From NCBI RefSeq assembly GCF_021568775.1, contig NZ_JAKGSG010000018.1, forward strand, positions 27,841 to 91,840: a DNA stretch of 64,000 nucleotides, in the 5' to 3' direction. This document shows, piece after piece, positions 42,433 to 53,414 of this stretch (its first letter is position 1; each line of letters starts with the position of its first letter). The translations under genes were made by a program, and so were the position numbers. A model generated the notes under the pieces. That model saw only the letters and a program-made list of their open reading frames with translations. It did not search any database and had not been told where the DNA came from. This stretch comes from Antribacter soli. Its GTDB lineage: Bacteria; Actinomycetota; Actinomycetes; Actinomycetales; Cellulomonadaceae.

Positions 42433-43701
42433 ATGAGCCCAACGTCGCATCGTGTGAGCCTCGCCGAACTGGATCAGATCGTTTCGACAAAAGCCCCGGA
42501 CCCGGCGCTCGACGTGATCGCGCGCGAGACGCGCGCAGCCCTCGCTGCGCGCGTCGGTGCCGTGACCGTCGAGCTCGAGGAGGAGCTCGTCGCGTTCCGG
42601 CGCGACGTGCACGCCCACCCCGAGGTGTCGCGGGTGGAGGAGCGGACCACCAGGCTCGTCGCCGAGCGCCTGCGTGCGGAGGGCCTGGAGCCGCGGATGC
42701 TGAGCGGCACGGGCCTGGTCTGCGACGTGGGCCCCGAGGGTCCGGGCCGGTTCGGCCTGCGGGCAGACCTCGACGCGCTTCCGGTGCAGGAGACGTCCGG
42801 CCTGCCGTTCGCCTCGGCCGTCCCGGGCGTGGCGCACGCCTGCGGCCACGATGTCCACACCACGGCCGTGCTGGGGGCGGGCCTCGTCCTGGCCCGGCTG
42901 CACGCCGAGGGTCTGCTGACGCGGGGCGTGCGGCTGTTCTTCCAGGCGGCCGAGGAGGTCTTTCCCGGCGGGGCGCTCGACGTGCTGGAGTCGGGCGAGC
43001 TGCACGGGGTCGAGCGGGTCGCCGCCGTGCACTGCGAGCCGAAGCTCGACGTGGGCCAGGTGGGCACCCGGGTCGGGCCGATCACGTCGGCGTCCGACTC
43101 CGTGTCCGTGACGCTCTCGTCCACGGGCGGGCACACGTCCCGGCCGCACCTGACGGGAGACGTCGTGTTCGCGCTCGGCCAGGTCATCACCCAGGTCCCC
43201 GCCGTGCTCGGGCGGCGCCTCGACCCGCGCTCGGGCGTGAACCTCACCTGGGGCGTGGTGCAGGCCGGTTCCACGCCCAACGCCATCCCGTCGGCGGGGA
43301 CCGTCAAGGGGACGCTGCGCTGCCTCGACGTCCGCGCGTGGGAGAAGGCCGGGCACCTCGTGCGCGAGGTCGTCGAGCAGGTCGTCCGGCCGTACGAGGT
43401 GGACGTGACCGTGCACCACACGCGCGGTGTGCCGCCGGTGGACAACGACGCCCACGTCACGGCCGACATGGAGGCCGCGGTGCGCGAGGCCGTCGACCCT
43501 GCCGCCGTGGTCCTCACGGAGCAGTCCATGGGTGGCGAGGACTTCGCCTGGTACCTCACCAAGGTTCCCGGTGCGATGGCCCGGCTCGGCACGCGCACGC
43601 CCGGCGGGGCGACCCACGACCTGCACCGCGGGGACCTCGTCGTCGACGAGCGCGCCATCGGCGTGGGCGTGCGGATGCTGGCTCAGCTCGCGGCGCGCTG
43701 A
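42433..43701 (+). CDS. M20 family amidohydrolase
   Basis: 422 residues, M20D type (AmiA/AmiB, hippurate-hydrolase-like). Metal and catalytic motifs: RADLDALPVQE, HACGHDVHTTAVLGAG, FQAAEEVFPGGAL, and MGGEDFAWYL near the end. Removes an acyl group from an N-acyl amino acid or similar; substrate unknown. Leaderless: TACCCT (42420-42425), 7 nt, ATG. amiA/amiB genes lie in the same conserved region in mycobacteria, near deoD and pmmB. Confidence 0.88.
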   Translation: MSPTSHRVSLAELDQIVSTKAPDPALDVIARETRAALAARVGAVTVELEEELVAFRRDVHAHPEVSRVEERTTRLVAERLRAEGLEPRMLSGTGLVCDVGPEGPGRFGLRADLDALPVQETSGLPFASAVPGVAHACGHDVHTTAVLGAGLVLARLHAEGLLTRGVRLFFQAAEEVFPGGALDVLESGELHGVERVAAVHCEPKLDVGQVGTRVGPITSASDSVSVTLSSTGGHTSRPHLTGDVVFALGQVITQVPAVLGRRLDPRSGVNLTWGVVQAGSTPNAIPSAGTVKGTLRCLDVRAWEKAGHLVREVVEQVVRPYEVDVTVHHTRGVPPVDNDAHVTADMEAAVREAVDPAAVVLTEQSMGGEDFAWYLTKVPGAMARLGTRTPGGATHDLHRGDLVVDERAIGVGVRMLAQLAAR

Positions 43702-43757
43702 GCTTTCCGCCAGGTCTGGCGACGGTCCGCTTTGCCCTGACCTGTGATGACGCTTCG

Positions 43758-43817
43758 GTAACGACTTGTCCGCGTTACGCTCCGGAAACGCGTTGTGTCT
43801 GATGCCGTGGCTAGGCT
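43758..43817 (+). promoter_or_regulatory. possible operator and -10 upstream of the nucleoside uptake genes
   Basis: GTAACG (43758-43763) and CGTTAC (43773-43778) form an inverted repeat with 9-nt spacing. A TAGGCT -10 candidate lies at 43812-43817, about 55 nt before the GTG start. The -35 is unclear. Regulator unknown. Confidence 0.35.
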
Positions 43818-43872
43818 CGTGAGGTAAAGGGACCAGCACGTGGTCCCGAGACCTCATCGACAGGAGCATCAG

Positions 43873-44964
43873 GTGAAGAAGGCTGTTGCGTTCACCGCGC
43901 TGGCAGGCGTGGCCGCGCTCGCACTCTCGGCGTGCGGCGCCGCCCCCGAGGAGGAGCCCGCCGGCGGCGAGACGTCCGCCTCCGTGACGAGCGACGTCCT
44001 CTCGTGCATGGTCTCCGACGCCGGCGGCTTCGACGACAAGAGCTTCAACCAGCTCGGCTTCGAGGGCCTGCAGGCGGCCGCGGCGACGCTCGGCTCGGAG
44101 TACAAGCAGGTCGAGTCCGCGTCCGAGAGCGACTACCAGGCCAACATCGAGTCGCTCGTGAGCGAGGGCTGCGACACGATCGTCACGGTCGGCTTCGCGC
44201 TCTCGGCGGCGACCGTGGAGTCTGCGCTCGCCAACCCGGACCTCAGCTACGTCCTCATCGACGACGCGGCGGACAACGACTTCGACGGCGCGATCGACGC
44301 ACCGAACATCAAGCCGCTGCTGTACGACACGGCGCAGGCCGCCTTCCTCGCCGGCTACCTCGCCGCGGGCTACTCGGAGGCCGGCAAGGTCGGCACCTTC
44401 GGCGGCCAGCCCTACCCGACCGTCACCATCTTCATGGACGGCTTCAAGCAGGGCGTCGAGTACTACAACTCCGAGAAGGGCACGGCCGTCGAGGTCGTCG
44501 GCTGGGACGGCACCGACGGGTCCTTCACGGGCGGCTTCGACGCCAACGAGACGGCCAAGACCACGGCGAAGAACATCATCGACCAGGGCGTCGACGTGAT
44601 CCTGCCGGTCGGCGGCCCGATCTACCAGTCGGCCATCGCCGCGATCGAGGACTCCGGTCGTGAGATCGCCCTCGTGGGCGTGGACGCCGACTTCTTCGAG
44701 ACGGACCCGACGACGCAGGACATCGTCCTGACCTCGATCCTCAAGGGGATCGACGTCTCCACCGAGGAAGCCGTCACGGCCGCGGGCGAGGGCAGCTTCG
44801 ACCCCACGCCGTACGTCGGCACCCTGGAGAACGGCGGCGTGGACCTCGGCCCGCTGCACAACTTCGAGGACAAGGTCGACCCGGCGCTCGTCGAGGAGGT
44901 CGCGGCCCTCAAGGACGCGATCATCGCAGGCGACGTCGAGGTGAAGTCCTACCTCGCCGAGTGA
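43873..44964 (+). CDS. BMP-family nucleoside-binding lipoprotein
   Basis: 363 residues. Signal with lipobox LALSAC (Cys about 22), then a BmpA/Med-type binding domain (CMVSDAGGFDDKSFNQLGFEG, LIDDAADNDFDGAIDAPNIK, AAFLAGYLAAGYS, VGTFGGQPYPTVTIFMDGF, ILPVGGPIYQSAIAAI). Such proteins (PnrA, NupA) bind nucleosides outside the membrane. Start: GTG at 43873 with CAGGAGCATCAG. The ATPase and two permeases follow after a terminator, and salvage enzymes after those. Confidence 0.92.
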   Translation: MKKAVAFTALAGVAALALSACGAAPEEEPAGGETSASVTSDVLSCMVSDAGGFDDKSFNQLGFEGLQAAAATLGSEYKQVESASESDYQANIESLVSEGCDTIVTVGFALSAATVESALANPDLSYVLIDDAADNDFDGAIDAPNIKPLLYDTAQAAFLAGYLAAGYSEAGKVGTFGGQPYPTVTIFMDGFKQGVEYYNSEKGTAVEVVGWDGTDGSFTGGFDANETAKTTAKNIIDQGVDVILPVGGPIYQSAIAAIEDSGREIALVGVDADFFETDPTTQDIVLTSILKGIDVSTEEAVTAAGEGSFDPTPYVGTLENGGVDLGPLHNFEDKVDPALVEEVAALKDAIIAGDVEVKSYLAE

Positions 44965-45041
44965 TCCTCGCCGCGTGACCCCGGCGCGGCGTGCCCGGCA
45001 CCACGGTGCTGTGGCAGGCTGCGGCCGAGGGTGCGTTGAAT

Positions 45042-45084
45042 GGTCCCGGGGGGACCGGCTGCGGCCGGCCTCCCCGGGACCTTT
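45042..45084 (+). terminator. intra-operon terminator after the BMP lipoprotein gene
   Basis: GGTCCCGGGG (45042-45051) and CCCCGGGACC (45072-45081) form a 10-bp stem, with an inner CCGGC/GCCGG helix, followed by TTT. Leaky termination here would make the binding protein more abundant than the ATPase and permeases, a common pattern in ABC operons. Confidence 0.75.
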
Positions 45085-45164
45085 CATGACTAGCGACCTG
45101 TCATGGCGGGGACCGTCCCGGCATGCGGGACCAGCGCGGGGACCCCGCGGAAGGGAAGGCACAC

Positions 45165-46688
45165 ATGCGGCTCGAGCTGCGCGGCATCACGAAGCGCTTC
45201 GGCGCGCTCGTCGCGAACGACCACATCGACCTGGTGGTGGAACCCGGCGAGATCCACAGCCTGCTCGGCGAGAACGGCGCCGGCAAGTCGACGCTGATGA
45301 ACGTCCTGTACGGCCTGTACGAGGCGGACGAGGGCGAGATCCTGCTGGACGGCGTCGTCCAGAACTTCTCCGGCCCCGGCGACGCCATGGCGGCCGGCAT
45401 CGGGATGGTGCACCAGCACTTCATGCTGGTGCCCGTGTTCACCGTGGCCGAGAACGTCATGCTCGGCCACGAGCAGGTCAAGGGCGCCGGCGTCCTCGAC
45501 CTCGATGCCGCGCGCGCCCGTGTGCGTGAGATCTCCGCCCGGTTCGGCTTCCACGTCGACCCCGACGCCCTGGTCGAGGACCTGCCGGTCGGCGTGCAGC
45601 AGCGCGTCGAGATCATCAAGGCGCTCTCGCGCAACGCCGACATCCTCGTCTTCGACGAGCCGACGGCGGTGCTCACGCCCCAGGAGACCGACGAGCTCAT
45701 GGGCATCATGCGCCAGCTGCGCGACGACGGTGCCGCGATCGTCTTCATCACGCACAAGCTGCGCGAGGTGCGCGAGGTGGCCGACCGCATCTCGGTGGTC
45801 CGCCTGGGCAAGGTCGTGGGCGAGGCGAGCCCCACAGCGACCGACGCCGAGCTGGCGTCGCTCATGGTGGGTCGCGCCGTCGAGCTGACCGTCCACAAGG
45901 GGGCCCCCGTGCTCGCCGGGTCCGGGCTCGACGTCGAGCACCTGACCGTGACCGGCCCGGGCGGCGCCGTGCTCGTCGACGACGTGTCGTTCAGCGTCAA
46001 GGGCGGCGAGGTCCTCGTGGTGGCCGGTGTCCAGGGCAACGGGCAGACCGAGCTCACGGAGGCCCTCGTCGGCCTGCAGGAGTCCGTCACGGGCAGCGTG
46101 CGCCTGGAGGGGGTGGAGCTCGTGGGCCGTTCGGTGCGTTCCGTCCTCGACGTCGGCGTCGGCTTCGTGCCGGAGGACCGCACGCACGACGGTCTCGTCG
46201 GCGAGTTCACCATCGCCGAGAACCTCATGCTCGACCGGTCCGACGGCCCGCCGTTCGTGCGCCGCGGAGCGCTCCAGCTCGCCGAGCGCGACCAGTTCGC
46301 GCGGGAGAAGGTCGCCGAGTTCGACGTCCGCACCCCGAGCATCGAGACCCGCGTCGGCCGGCTGTCCGGCGGCAACCAGCAGAAGGTGGTCCTCGCCCGC
46401 GAGCTGTCGCGCGACCTGCGCCTGCTCGTCGCGGCTCAGCCGACGCGCGGCGTGGACGTCGGTTCCATCGAGTTCATCCACAAGAGGGTCGTGGCCACGC
46501 GCGACGCCGGGGTGCCCGTCGTCGTGGTGTCGACCGAGCTCGACGAGGCGGTCGCCCTCGCCGACCGGATCATGGTCATGTACCGCGGGCGGGTCGTCGG
46601 CATCGTGCCGGCCACCACGCCCCGCGACGTGCTCGGCCTCATGATGGCCGGCATCTCGCCCGAGGACGCAGAAGGAGACGCCGCATGA
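45165..46688 (+). CDS. nucleoside ABC transporter ATP-binding protein (two ATPase domains)
   Basis: 507 residues, duplicated ATPase. Domain 1: Walker A GENGAGKST, degenerate signature LPVGVQQRVEI, Walker B ILVFDEPTAVL. Domain 2: degenerate Walker A GVQGNGQTEL, good signature RLSGGNQQKVVLAREL, and AAQPTRGVDVGS. This split of intact and degenerate sites is typical for NupB/YufO and sugar RbsA proteins. SD AAGGGAAGG precedes ATG at 45165. The stop overlaps the first permease (ATGA). Confidence 0.94.
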   Translation: MRLELRGITKRFGALVANDHIDLVVEPGEIHSLLGENGAGKSTLMNVLYGLYEADEGEILLDGVVQNFSGPGDAMAAGIGMVHQHFMLVPVFTVAENVMLGHEQVKGAGVLDLDAARARVREISARFGFHVDPDALVEDLPVGVQQRVEIIKALSRNADILVFDEPTAVLTPQETDELMGIMRQLRDDGAAIVFITHKLREVREVADRISVVRLGKVVGEASPTATDAELASLMVGRAVELTVHKGAPVLAGSGLDVEHLTVTGPGGAVLVDDVSFSVKGGEVLVVAGVQGNGQTELTEALVGLQESVTGSVRLEGVELVGRSVRSVLDVGVGFVPEDRTHDGLVGEFTIAENLMLDRSDGPPFVRRGALQLAERDQFAREKVAEFDVRTPSIETRVGRLSGGNQQKVVLARELSRDLRLLVAAQPTRGVDVGSIEFIHKRVVATRDAGVPVVVVSTELDEAVALADRIMVMYRGRVVGIVPATTPRDVLGLMMAGISPEDAEGDAA

Positions 46689-47962
46689 CCGCGGGTCCGG
46701 ACACCGAGCACGAGCCCACCGAAGGTCGCTGGGCCACGGCGCTGCGCGAGATCGTGAGGGGGCGGTGGACCGTCTCCGTGGGCGCGGTGGTGCTCGCGAT
46801 CCTCGCCGGCTCCATCATGATCGCCTTCACCGACGAGCGGGTGCAGGAGGCGTCGGTCTACCTCTTCGCCCGCCCCGGCGACACGTTCACCGCCATCGGC
46901 CAGGCCGTCGGCGGAGCGTACTCCGCACTGTTCCGCGGCGCCGTCTACAACCTGCGGGCGGAGGACTTCGCCGGGGCCGTCCGCCCGCTGACGCAGACGC
47001 TCAACTACGCGACGCCGCTCATCGCCGCGGGCCTCGGCGTGGCGCTGGCGTTCCGCGCCGGCCTGTTCAACATCGGTGGTCAGGGGCAGATGCTCATGGC
47101 CGCCTCGGCCGCCGGCTGGGTCGGCTTCGGGGTGGACGGCCTGCCGTTCCCGCTCCACCTGCTCCTCGCGATCGTGGCGGCCCTGGCGGCCGGCGCGCTG
47201 TGGGCCGGGATCGCGGGCCTGCTCAAGGCGCGCACGGGGGCGCACGAGGTGATCGTCACGATCATGCTCAACTACGTCGCGTTCTACCTGCTCTCGTACA
47301 TGCTGGCGACGCCGGGCCTGCTGCAGGCCCCGGGGTCGTCGAACCCGAAGACTCCTCCCACGCCGGAGTCGGCGCAGCTGCCGAGCCTCCTCGGCGACCG
47401 GTTCAACCTGACCTGGGGCCTCGTCCTCTCGCTGGTCGCCGTCGTCGTCGTGTGGTGGCTGCTCAACCGGTCGAGCCTCGGCTTCGCCTTCCGGACCGTC
47501 GGCGAGAACCCGCGTGCCGCGCGGGTCGCCGGCATCAACGTGCCGCGCACCACCGTCACGGTGATGCTCGTCGCGGGCGCCCTCGTCGGCCTCGCGGGGG
47601 CGACGCAGGTGCTCGGCGCGGTCACCACGGGGTTCAGCTCCGACATCGACGCCGGCATCGGCTTCGACGCCATCACTGTCGCCCTCCTCGGCGGGTCCAA
47701 CCCGTGGGGCGTGCTCGCCGCCGGCATCCTGTTCGGCGCGTTCAAGGCAGGCGGCTCCACGATGCAGGCGTCGGAGGGCATCCCCGACGAGATCGTCCTC
47801 GTCGTCCAGTCCCTGATCGTGCTGTTCATCGCCGCGCCGCCCCTCGTGCGGGCCATCTTCCGGCTGCCGGCGCCGGGCGCACGGAAGCGACCGGAGGCAG
47901 CAGGCCGCCGTCGGGCAGCGAAGGCGGCCGAGGCCGCGGACAAGAAGGAGGTGGGCGCGTGA
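46685..47962 (+). CDS. nucleoside ABC transporter permease 1
   Basis: 425 residues, about ten membrane segments of the BPD_transp_2 type (YATPLIAAGLGVALAFRAGLFNIGGQGQM, TGAHEVIVTIMLNYVAFYLLSYML, LGGSNPWGVLAAGILFGAF). The FNIGGQGQ loop is the family marker. The Lys/Ala-rich C-terminal tail is hydrophilic. Forms the channel with permease 2; coupled to the ATPase and to permease 2 by 4-nt overlaps. Confidence 0.93.
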   Translation: MTAGPDTEHEPTEGRWATALREIVRGRWTVSVGAVVLAILAGSIMIAFTDERVQEASVYLFARPGDTFTAIGQAVGGAYSALFRGAVYNLRAEDFAGAVRPLTQTLNYATPLIAAGLGVALAFRAGLFNIGGQGQMLMAASAAGWVGFGVDGLPFPLHLLLAIVAALAAGALWAGIAGLLKARTGAHEVIVTIMLNYVAFYLLSYMLATPGLLQAPGSSNPKTPPTPESAQLPSLLGDRFNLTWGLVLSLVAVVVVWWLLNRSSLGFAFRTVGENPRAARVAGINVPRTTVTVMLVAGALVGLAGATQVLGAVTTGFSSDIDAGIGFDAITVALLGGSNPWGVLAAGILFGAFKAGGSTMQASEGIPDEIVLVVQSLIVLFIAAPPLVRAIFRLPAPGARKRPEAAGRRRAAKAAEAADKKEVGA

Positions 47963-49257
47963 GCGCCACGATCGATGTGCCCTCGGCGGCGCCGCAGGCC
48001 TCGGCCGAGGTGCGGCACGTCACCCAGGTCACCTGGAAGACCACTCTCGTGCTCGGCGTCGTCACCGTGCTGTACGGGGTCCTCCTGCTGCTCGCCCCGC
48101 ACGAGGGCGACTCGCGCTTCGCCCTCTCGAACGCCGGCGACTTCTTCACGATCCCCGTGGTCGTGGTGCCCGCCATGGCGACCGCGTGGGTCTGCTTCGT
48201 GATCGCGGCCATCGTGACCACCGCGTCCGCGTGGCTGACGCGGAGCGCCCGGCGGCTGCCCGCGTGGGCCGTGGCGCTCGCCGCCGTCGTGCTGCTCGTC
48301 GGCTTCCTTGCCTGGGCCGCCGCGGGCAGCCCGCGCGACCTGTCGGTCGTGGGCCTGCTCGGCGGCGCCGTGCTCCTGTCGGTGCCGATCGTCTACGGCG
48401 CCCTCGGCGGCGTGCTCTGCGAGCGTGCCGGCGTGGTCAACATCGCCATCGAGGGCCAGCTCCTCGCGGGCGCGTTCACGGCGGCGATCGTCGGGTCGAT
48501 CACCGACTCGCCCTACGTCGGGGCGTTCGCGGCGGTGCTCGCGGGCGTGCTGGTCGGCGCCGTCCTCGGGCTGTTCACCATCACGTACCACGTGAACCAG
48601 GTGATCGTCGGCGTGGTGCTCAACGTGCTGGTCATCGGCCTCACGAGCTTCTTGTACTCGCAGCTGCTGGTGCCGCAGACCGAGGCACTGAACGCGACCA
48701 CGCGCTTCACGCGCATCGGGATCCCGTTCCTGGAGCGCATCCCCGTGATCGGGCCGGTCCTGTTCGACCAGACGATCATCGTCTACCTCATGGTCGTGGC
48801 CGTCGCCGTCGTGTGGTTCGCCCTGTTCCGCACGCGCTGGGGCCTGCGCACCCGTGCGGTGGGCGAGCACCCGCTCGCCGCCGACACCGTCGGCATCGAC
48901 GTGGTCCGCACCCGCTACCGCGCGGTGCTGTGGGCGGGCGCCGTGGCGGGCCTCGGTGGCGCGTTCTACACGGTCGTCTCCATCAACCAGTTCGGCAAGG
49001 AGATGACGGCGGGCGCAGGCTTCATCGCGCTCGCGGCCGTCATCTTCGGCAAGTGGAACCCGGTGCGCGCCGCGCTCGCCGGCCTGCTGTTCGGCTTCGC
49101 GTCGAACCTGCAGTCGGTGCTCAGCGTCGTCGGGTCGCCCGTGCCCAGCCAGTTCATGCTCATGGTCCCGTACGTCGTGACGATCCTCGCCGTCGCGGGC
49201 CTCGTCGGCCGCTCCCGGCCACCGGCGGCCGAGGGCGTCCCGTACGTGAAGGGCTGA
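47959..49257 (+). CDS. nucleoside ABC transporter permease 2
   Basis: 432 residues. About 100 residues with three extra N-terminal membrane segments precede the BPD_transp_2 core (LGGVLCERAGVVNIAIEGQLLAGA, VNQVIVGVVLNVLVIGLTSFLYSQLL, GMTAGAGFIALAAVIFGKWNP-like segment). GTG at 47959 overlaps permease 1. Two nt separate it from cdd, so transport and deamination are co-transcribed. Confidence 0.93.
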   Translation: MSATIDVPSAAPQASAEVRHVTQVTWKTTLVLGVVTVLYGVLLLLAPHEGDSRFALSNAGDFFTIPVVVVPAMATAWVCFVIAAIVTTASAWLTRSARRLPAWAVALAAVVLLVGFLAWAAAGSPRDLSVVGLLGGAVLLSVPIVYGALGGVLCERAGVVNIAIEGQLLAGAFTAAIVGSITDSPYVGAFAAVLAGVLVGAVLGLFTITYHVNQVIVGVVLNVLVIGLTSFLYSQLLVPQTEALNATTRFTRIGIPFLERIPVIGPVLFDQTIIVYLMVVAVAVVWFALFRTRWGLRTRAVGEHPLAADTVGIDVVRTRYRAVLWAGAVAGLGGAFYTVVSINQFGKEMTAGAGFIALAAVIFGKWNPVRAALAGLLFGFASNLQSVLSVVGSPVPSQFMLMVPYVVTILAVAGLVGRSRPPAAEGVPYVKG

Positions 49258-49259
49258 TC

Positions 49260-49657
49260 GTGGACGTCGACTGGGAGGCGCTGCGGGCCGCGGCCCGCGA
49301 GGTGATGAAGAACGCGTACGCGCCGTACTCCGGGTTCCCCGTGGGCGCGGCCGCGCTGGCCGACGACGGGCGCCTCCTCGTGGGCTGCAACGTCGAGAAC
49401 GCGGCCTACGGCGTGACGCTGTGCGCCGAGTGCTCGCTCGTCTCGGCGCTGATCACCGGCGGGGGCGGGCGCCTGGTGGCGTTCGCCTGCGTCAACGGCG
49501 CGGGCGAGCCGCTCATGCCGTGCGGGCGGTGTCGCCAGCTCCTGTGGGAGCACGGCGGGCCCGCGCTGCTCGTGGACACGCCGCGGGGCATCTGGACCAT
49601 GGAGCAGGTGCTCCCGCAGGCCTTCGGCCCCGAGGACCTGCGATACCGGAGGGGGGA

Positions 49658-49661
<4 letters not shown>
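49260..49661 (+). CDS. cdd: cytidine deaminase
   Basis: 133 residues, tetrameric type. Zinc ligands are three Cys: CAE in GVTLCAECSLVSAL and PCGRCRQLLWEHGG; the Glu is the proton shuttle. Substrate-site CNVENAAYG is present. Converts (deoxy)cytidine to (deoxy)uridine. GTG start 2 nt after the permease stop; stop overlaps deoA. Confidence 0.96.
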
Positions 49662-50959
<1,298 letters not shown>

Positions 50960-51005
50960 CGACCACCTCGCGCGGGGGGCGGGGTCGGCCGGTAGGGTCG
51001 CGCCC

Positions 51006-51878
51006 GTGAGGTCCAGCCTGCGTCTTTCGTCCCTGCTGCGCTTCGTGGGTGCCTTCTCGGGGCCGCTCCCGGTGGCGCCGCCCGCCGGCTTCGCCCGTCC
51101 CGCGGTGCCCGACGACGTCTCGCGCGCCCTGGCCGTCCTCACGCCGGCCCGCAGGCGCGCGGTGCTCGACCCGCTGGGCCGCGACCGGGGGACCGGGACC
51201 ATGGGCCGGCCGCGGCGCCTGTCGTTGCCGTCTGCCGAGGTGAAGGGCGGCGTTCCGGCGAGCCAGGTCGACGAGACCACGTGCGGCTCCGCGGTGCTGG
51301 CGATGCTCGGCCTCGCGGGCGACCCGCGCGCGGCGCTGCGGCTCGCCACGGGCGACGCCGGGGCCAACTTCGCGGGCCTCCAGCGTGCGATCAAGCGGGC
51401 GACGAACCGCCGGGCGCTCGGCGCGGTGGGCTGGCCGGAGAGGTACGGGACGCCGCCGTGGGGCGCCGCGTCCGTCGCGCGCTACGGCGTCGTCCGCTAC
51501 ACCCACCGGGTGGTCGGGGCAGCGGGGCGCAGGCCAAGGAGCCGCGCCGTGCTGCTCGCCGCCGTCGGGTCCGCTCGGGCCGGCGTGCCCGTGCCGCTGT
51601 TCACCGGCGGCGACGTCGCGCGCGGTCTGGAGACCGCGATCCCGCGCCACGTCGTCCTGCTGACCCTGGCCGACGGCGAGGGCCGGGACGGCAGTGCCGT
51701 CCTGTACGAGCCGTCGTCGGCGGCGCTGCACACGGTGCCCGTCGCGGCGCTGCTCGACCCGCCGGACGCCGGCATCGACCCGGCGACGCCTGAGGGCAAG
51801 GTGCGCGCCGCGCTGACGCGGGCGCTCGGCGGCTGGCCGCACGTCACGTGGGCCCTGCTCCCGGCGGGTCGCGCGTAG
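51006..51878 (+). CDS. C39-like papain-fold protein of unknown role
   Basis: 290 residues. The centre has a peptidase C39-like core: Gln87 and Cys93 in SQVDETTCGSAVLAMLGLAG, His215 in AIPRHVVLLTL and an acidic residue in VLYEPSSAAL (about 235). The order fits a papain-like Q-C-H-D/E catalytic set. No GG-peptide exporter or ABC domain is attached, and the N-terminus (LRLSSLLRFVGAFSGPLPVAPP) is only weakly signal-like. Could be a hydrolase or a pseudo-enzyme. Leaderless: TAGGGT (50993-50998), 7 nt, GTG. It lies inside the nucleoside salvage cluster, with no evident link to it. Confidence 0.75.
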   Translation: MRSSLRLSSLLRFVGAFSGPLPVAPPAGFARPAVPDDVSRALAVLTPARRRAVLDPLGRDRGTGTMGRPRRLSLPSAEVKGGVPASQVDETTCGSAVLAMLGLAGDPRAALRLATGDAGANFAGLQRAIKRATNRRALGAVGWPERYGTPPWGAASVARYGVVRYTHRVVGAAGRRPRSRAVLLAAVGSARAGVPVPLFTGGDVARGLETAIPRHVVLLTLADGEGRDGSAVLYEPSSAALHTVPVAALLDPPDAGIDPATPEGKVRAALTRALGGWPHVTWALLPAGRA

Positions 51879-51947
51879 CGGGTGGGTGGCGAGCGGCCGC
51901 GCGGCGCGCCACGATGGGACGCACCCACCGCCGAGCGAGGAGGCACC

Positions 51948-52199
51948 ATGAGCACAGTCCCAGGCAGCGAGGCCTGGCGGGACGCCGGGCTCGAGGAGCT
52001 CGAGGAGGTCCCGAGCGTGCTCGACACGTCGCTCGGCGACGAGGTCGAGGAGGAGCCCGACGAGCACGAGACCGATGAGTACCGCCCGCACGTAGCCCGG
52101 CCCGACCGGGACGGCGAGGCCAACGTGGCCGACGTCGTCGAGCAGGCCCTGGAGGTGTCCGACGAGGACGAGGTCGCCGACGAGCCGGAGCCGATGTGA
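51948..52199 (+). CDS. small acidic protein of unknown function
   Basis: 83 residues, roughly one third Asp/Glu (LEELEEVPSVLDTSLGDEVE, DEHETDEYRPHV). No membrane segment, no Cys, no recognised domain. SD CGAGGAGGCACC precedes ATG at 51948. It sits between the C39-like gene and add. Codon use looks like the neighbours, so it is probably real. Function unknown. Confidence 0.7.
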   Translation: MSTVPGSEAWRDAGLEELEEVPSVLDTSLGDEVEEEPDEHETDEYRPHVARPDRDGEANVADVVEQALEVSDEDEVADEPEPM

Positions 52200-52256
52200 G
52201 CACGGTGACCTGCCCGCCGTGTGTGCGGTCGCGGGGCGGCCGGTAGGTTTGGTCGC

Positions 52257-53414
52257 ATGACCACGCTCGACACCTCTGCGGGCTCAGCCGCGGGCTCATA
52301 TCCCACGGCGGACACCATCCGCTCCCTGCCGAAGGTCGTGCTGCACGACCACCTCGACGGCGGCCTACGACCCCAGACCGTGCTCGAGCTCGCGGAACAG
52401 GTGGGCCACGCGCTGCCGGCCGCCGACCCGGAGTCGCTCGGCACGTGGTTCCAGGAGGCAGCCGACTCGGGGACGCTCGTGCGCTACCTCGAGACGTTCG
52501 ACCACACGATCGCCGTCATGCAGACGCCGGACGCCCTCGCGCGCGTCGCTCGCGAGGCGGTGCTCGACCTCGCGGCCGACGGCGTCGTGTACGCCGAGCA
52601 GCGCTGGGCGCCCGAGCAGCACCTCGCTCGTGGAATGTCGCTCCAGGACACGGTCGAGGCCGTGCAGGCGGGCATCGACGAAGGCATCGCGCTTGCCGCG
52701 GCCGAGGGCCGGATCATCCGCGTGGGCCAGCTCGTCACAGCGATGCGCCACGCGGACCGCTGGCAGGAGATCGCCGAGCTCGCGGTCGCGAACCGTGACC
52801 GGGGCGTCGTCGGCTTCGACATCGCCGGCGCGGAGGCCGGCTTCCCGCCCTCGCGGCACGCCGGGATCTGGAGCTACCTGGCCGAGAACGACTTCCCGGT
52901 CACGATCCACGCGGGCGAGGCCGCGGGCCTCGACTCGATCGCGGAGGCCGTGCACCTCGGGCATGCCGACCGCATCGGTCACGGTGTGCGGATCGTCGAG
53001 GACATCGCGTTCGTGCTCGACAGCGACGAGAAGGACGGCGACGGTGCCGACGGGTTCGCCGAGCTCGGGCACCTGGCGCACTGGATCCGCGACCACCAGA
53101 TCGCGCTCGAGCTCTGCCCGGTCTCCAACCTCCAGACCGGCGCAGCGGAGTCCATCGCGAAGCACCCGATCACGCGGCTCAAGGAGCTCGACTTCGCGGT
53201 CACGTTGAACACCGACAACCGGCTCATGTCGCGCACGTCGATGACGCACGAGATGACCCTCCTCGTCGAGGAGGCAGCCTGGACGATCGACGACCTGGCG
53301 GACGTCACGCTCACCGCCGCGTGGAGCGCGTTCATGCACCACGACGAGCGCCGGGAACTCGTCGACTCGCTGATCCTGCCGGGTTACCAGGCCGTGCAGG
53401 GGGCGGTCCGATGA
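52257..53414 (+). CDS. add: adenosine deaminase
   Basis: 385 residues. Zinc amidohydrolase barrel: metal His30 and His32 in [11 protein letters not shown] (Asp-Gly-Gly in place of the usual CHLDGS), [21 protein letters not shown] and the C-terminal [16 protein letters not shown]. Deaminates adenosine and deoxyadenosine to (deoxy)inosine. Leaderless: TAGGTT (52244-52249), 7 nt, ATG. The stop overlaps deoC (ATGA). Confidence 0.94.
   Translation: MTTLDTSAGSAAGSYPTADTIRSLPKVVLHDHLDGGLRPQTVLELAEQVGHALPAADPESLGTWFQEAADSGTLVRYLETFDHTIAVMQTPDALARVAREAVLDLAADGVVYAEQRWAPEQHLARGMSLQDTVEAVQAGIDEGIALAAAEGRIIRVGQLVTAMRHADRWQEIAELAVANRDRGVVGFDIAGAEAGFPPSRHAGIWSYLAENDFPVTIHAGEAAGLDSIAEAVHLGHADRIGHGVRIVEDIAFVLDSDEKDGDGADGFAELGHLAHWIRDHQIALELCPVSNLQTGAAESIAKHPITRLKELDFAVTLNTDNRLMSRTSMTHEMTLLVEEAAWTIDDLADVTLTAAWSAFMHHDERRELVDSLILPGYQAVQGAVR

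Noticed and set aside
43746..43761. TGTGATGACGCTTCGG upstream of the BMP gene as a fourth CRP/GlxR site
   Set aside because: Only the left half matches; the right half has one of five bases.
42301..45162. A 953-residue open frame antisense to the amidohydrolase and BMP genes
   Set aside because: Same reason; it crosses two recognised genes and their promoter and has no domain.
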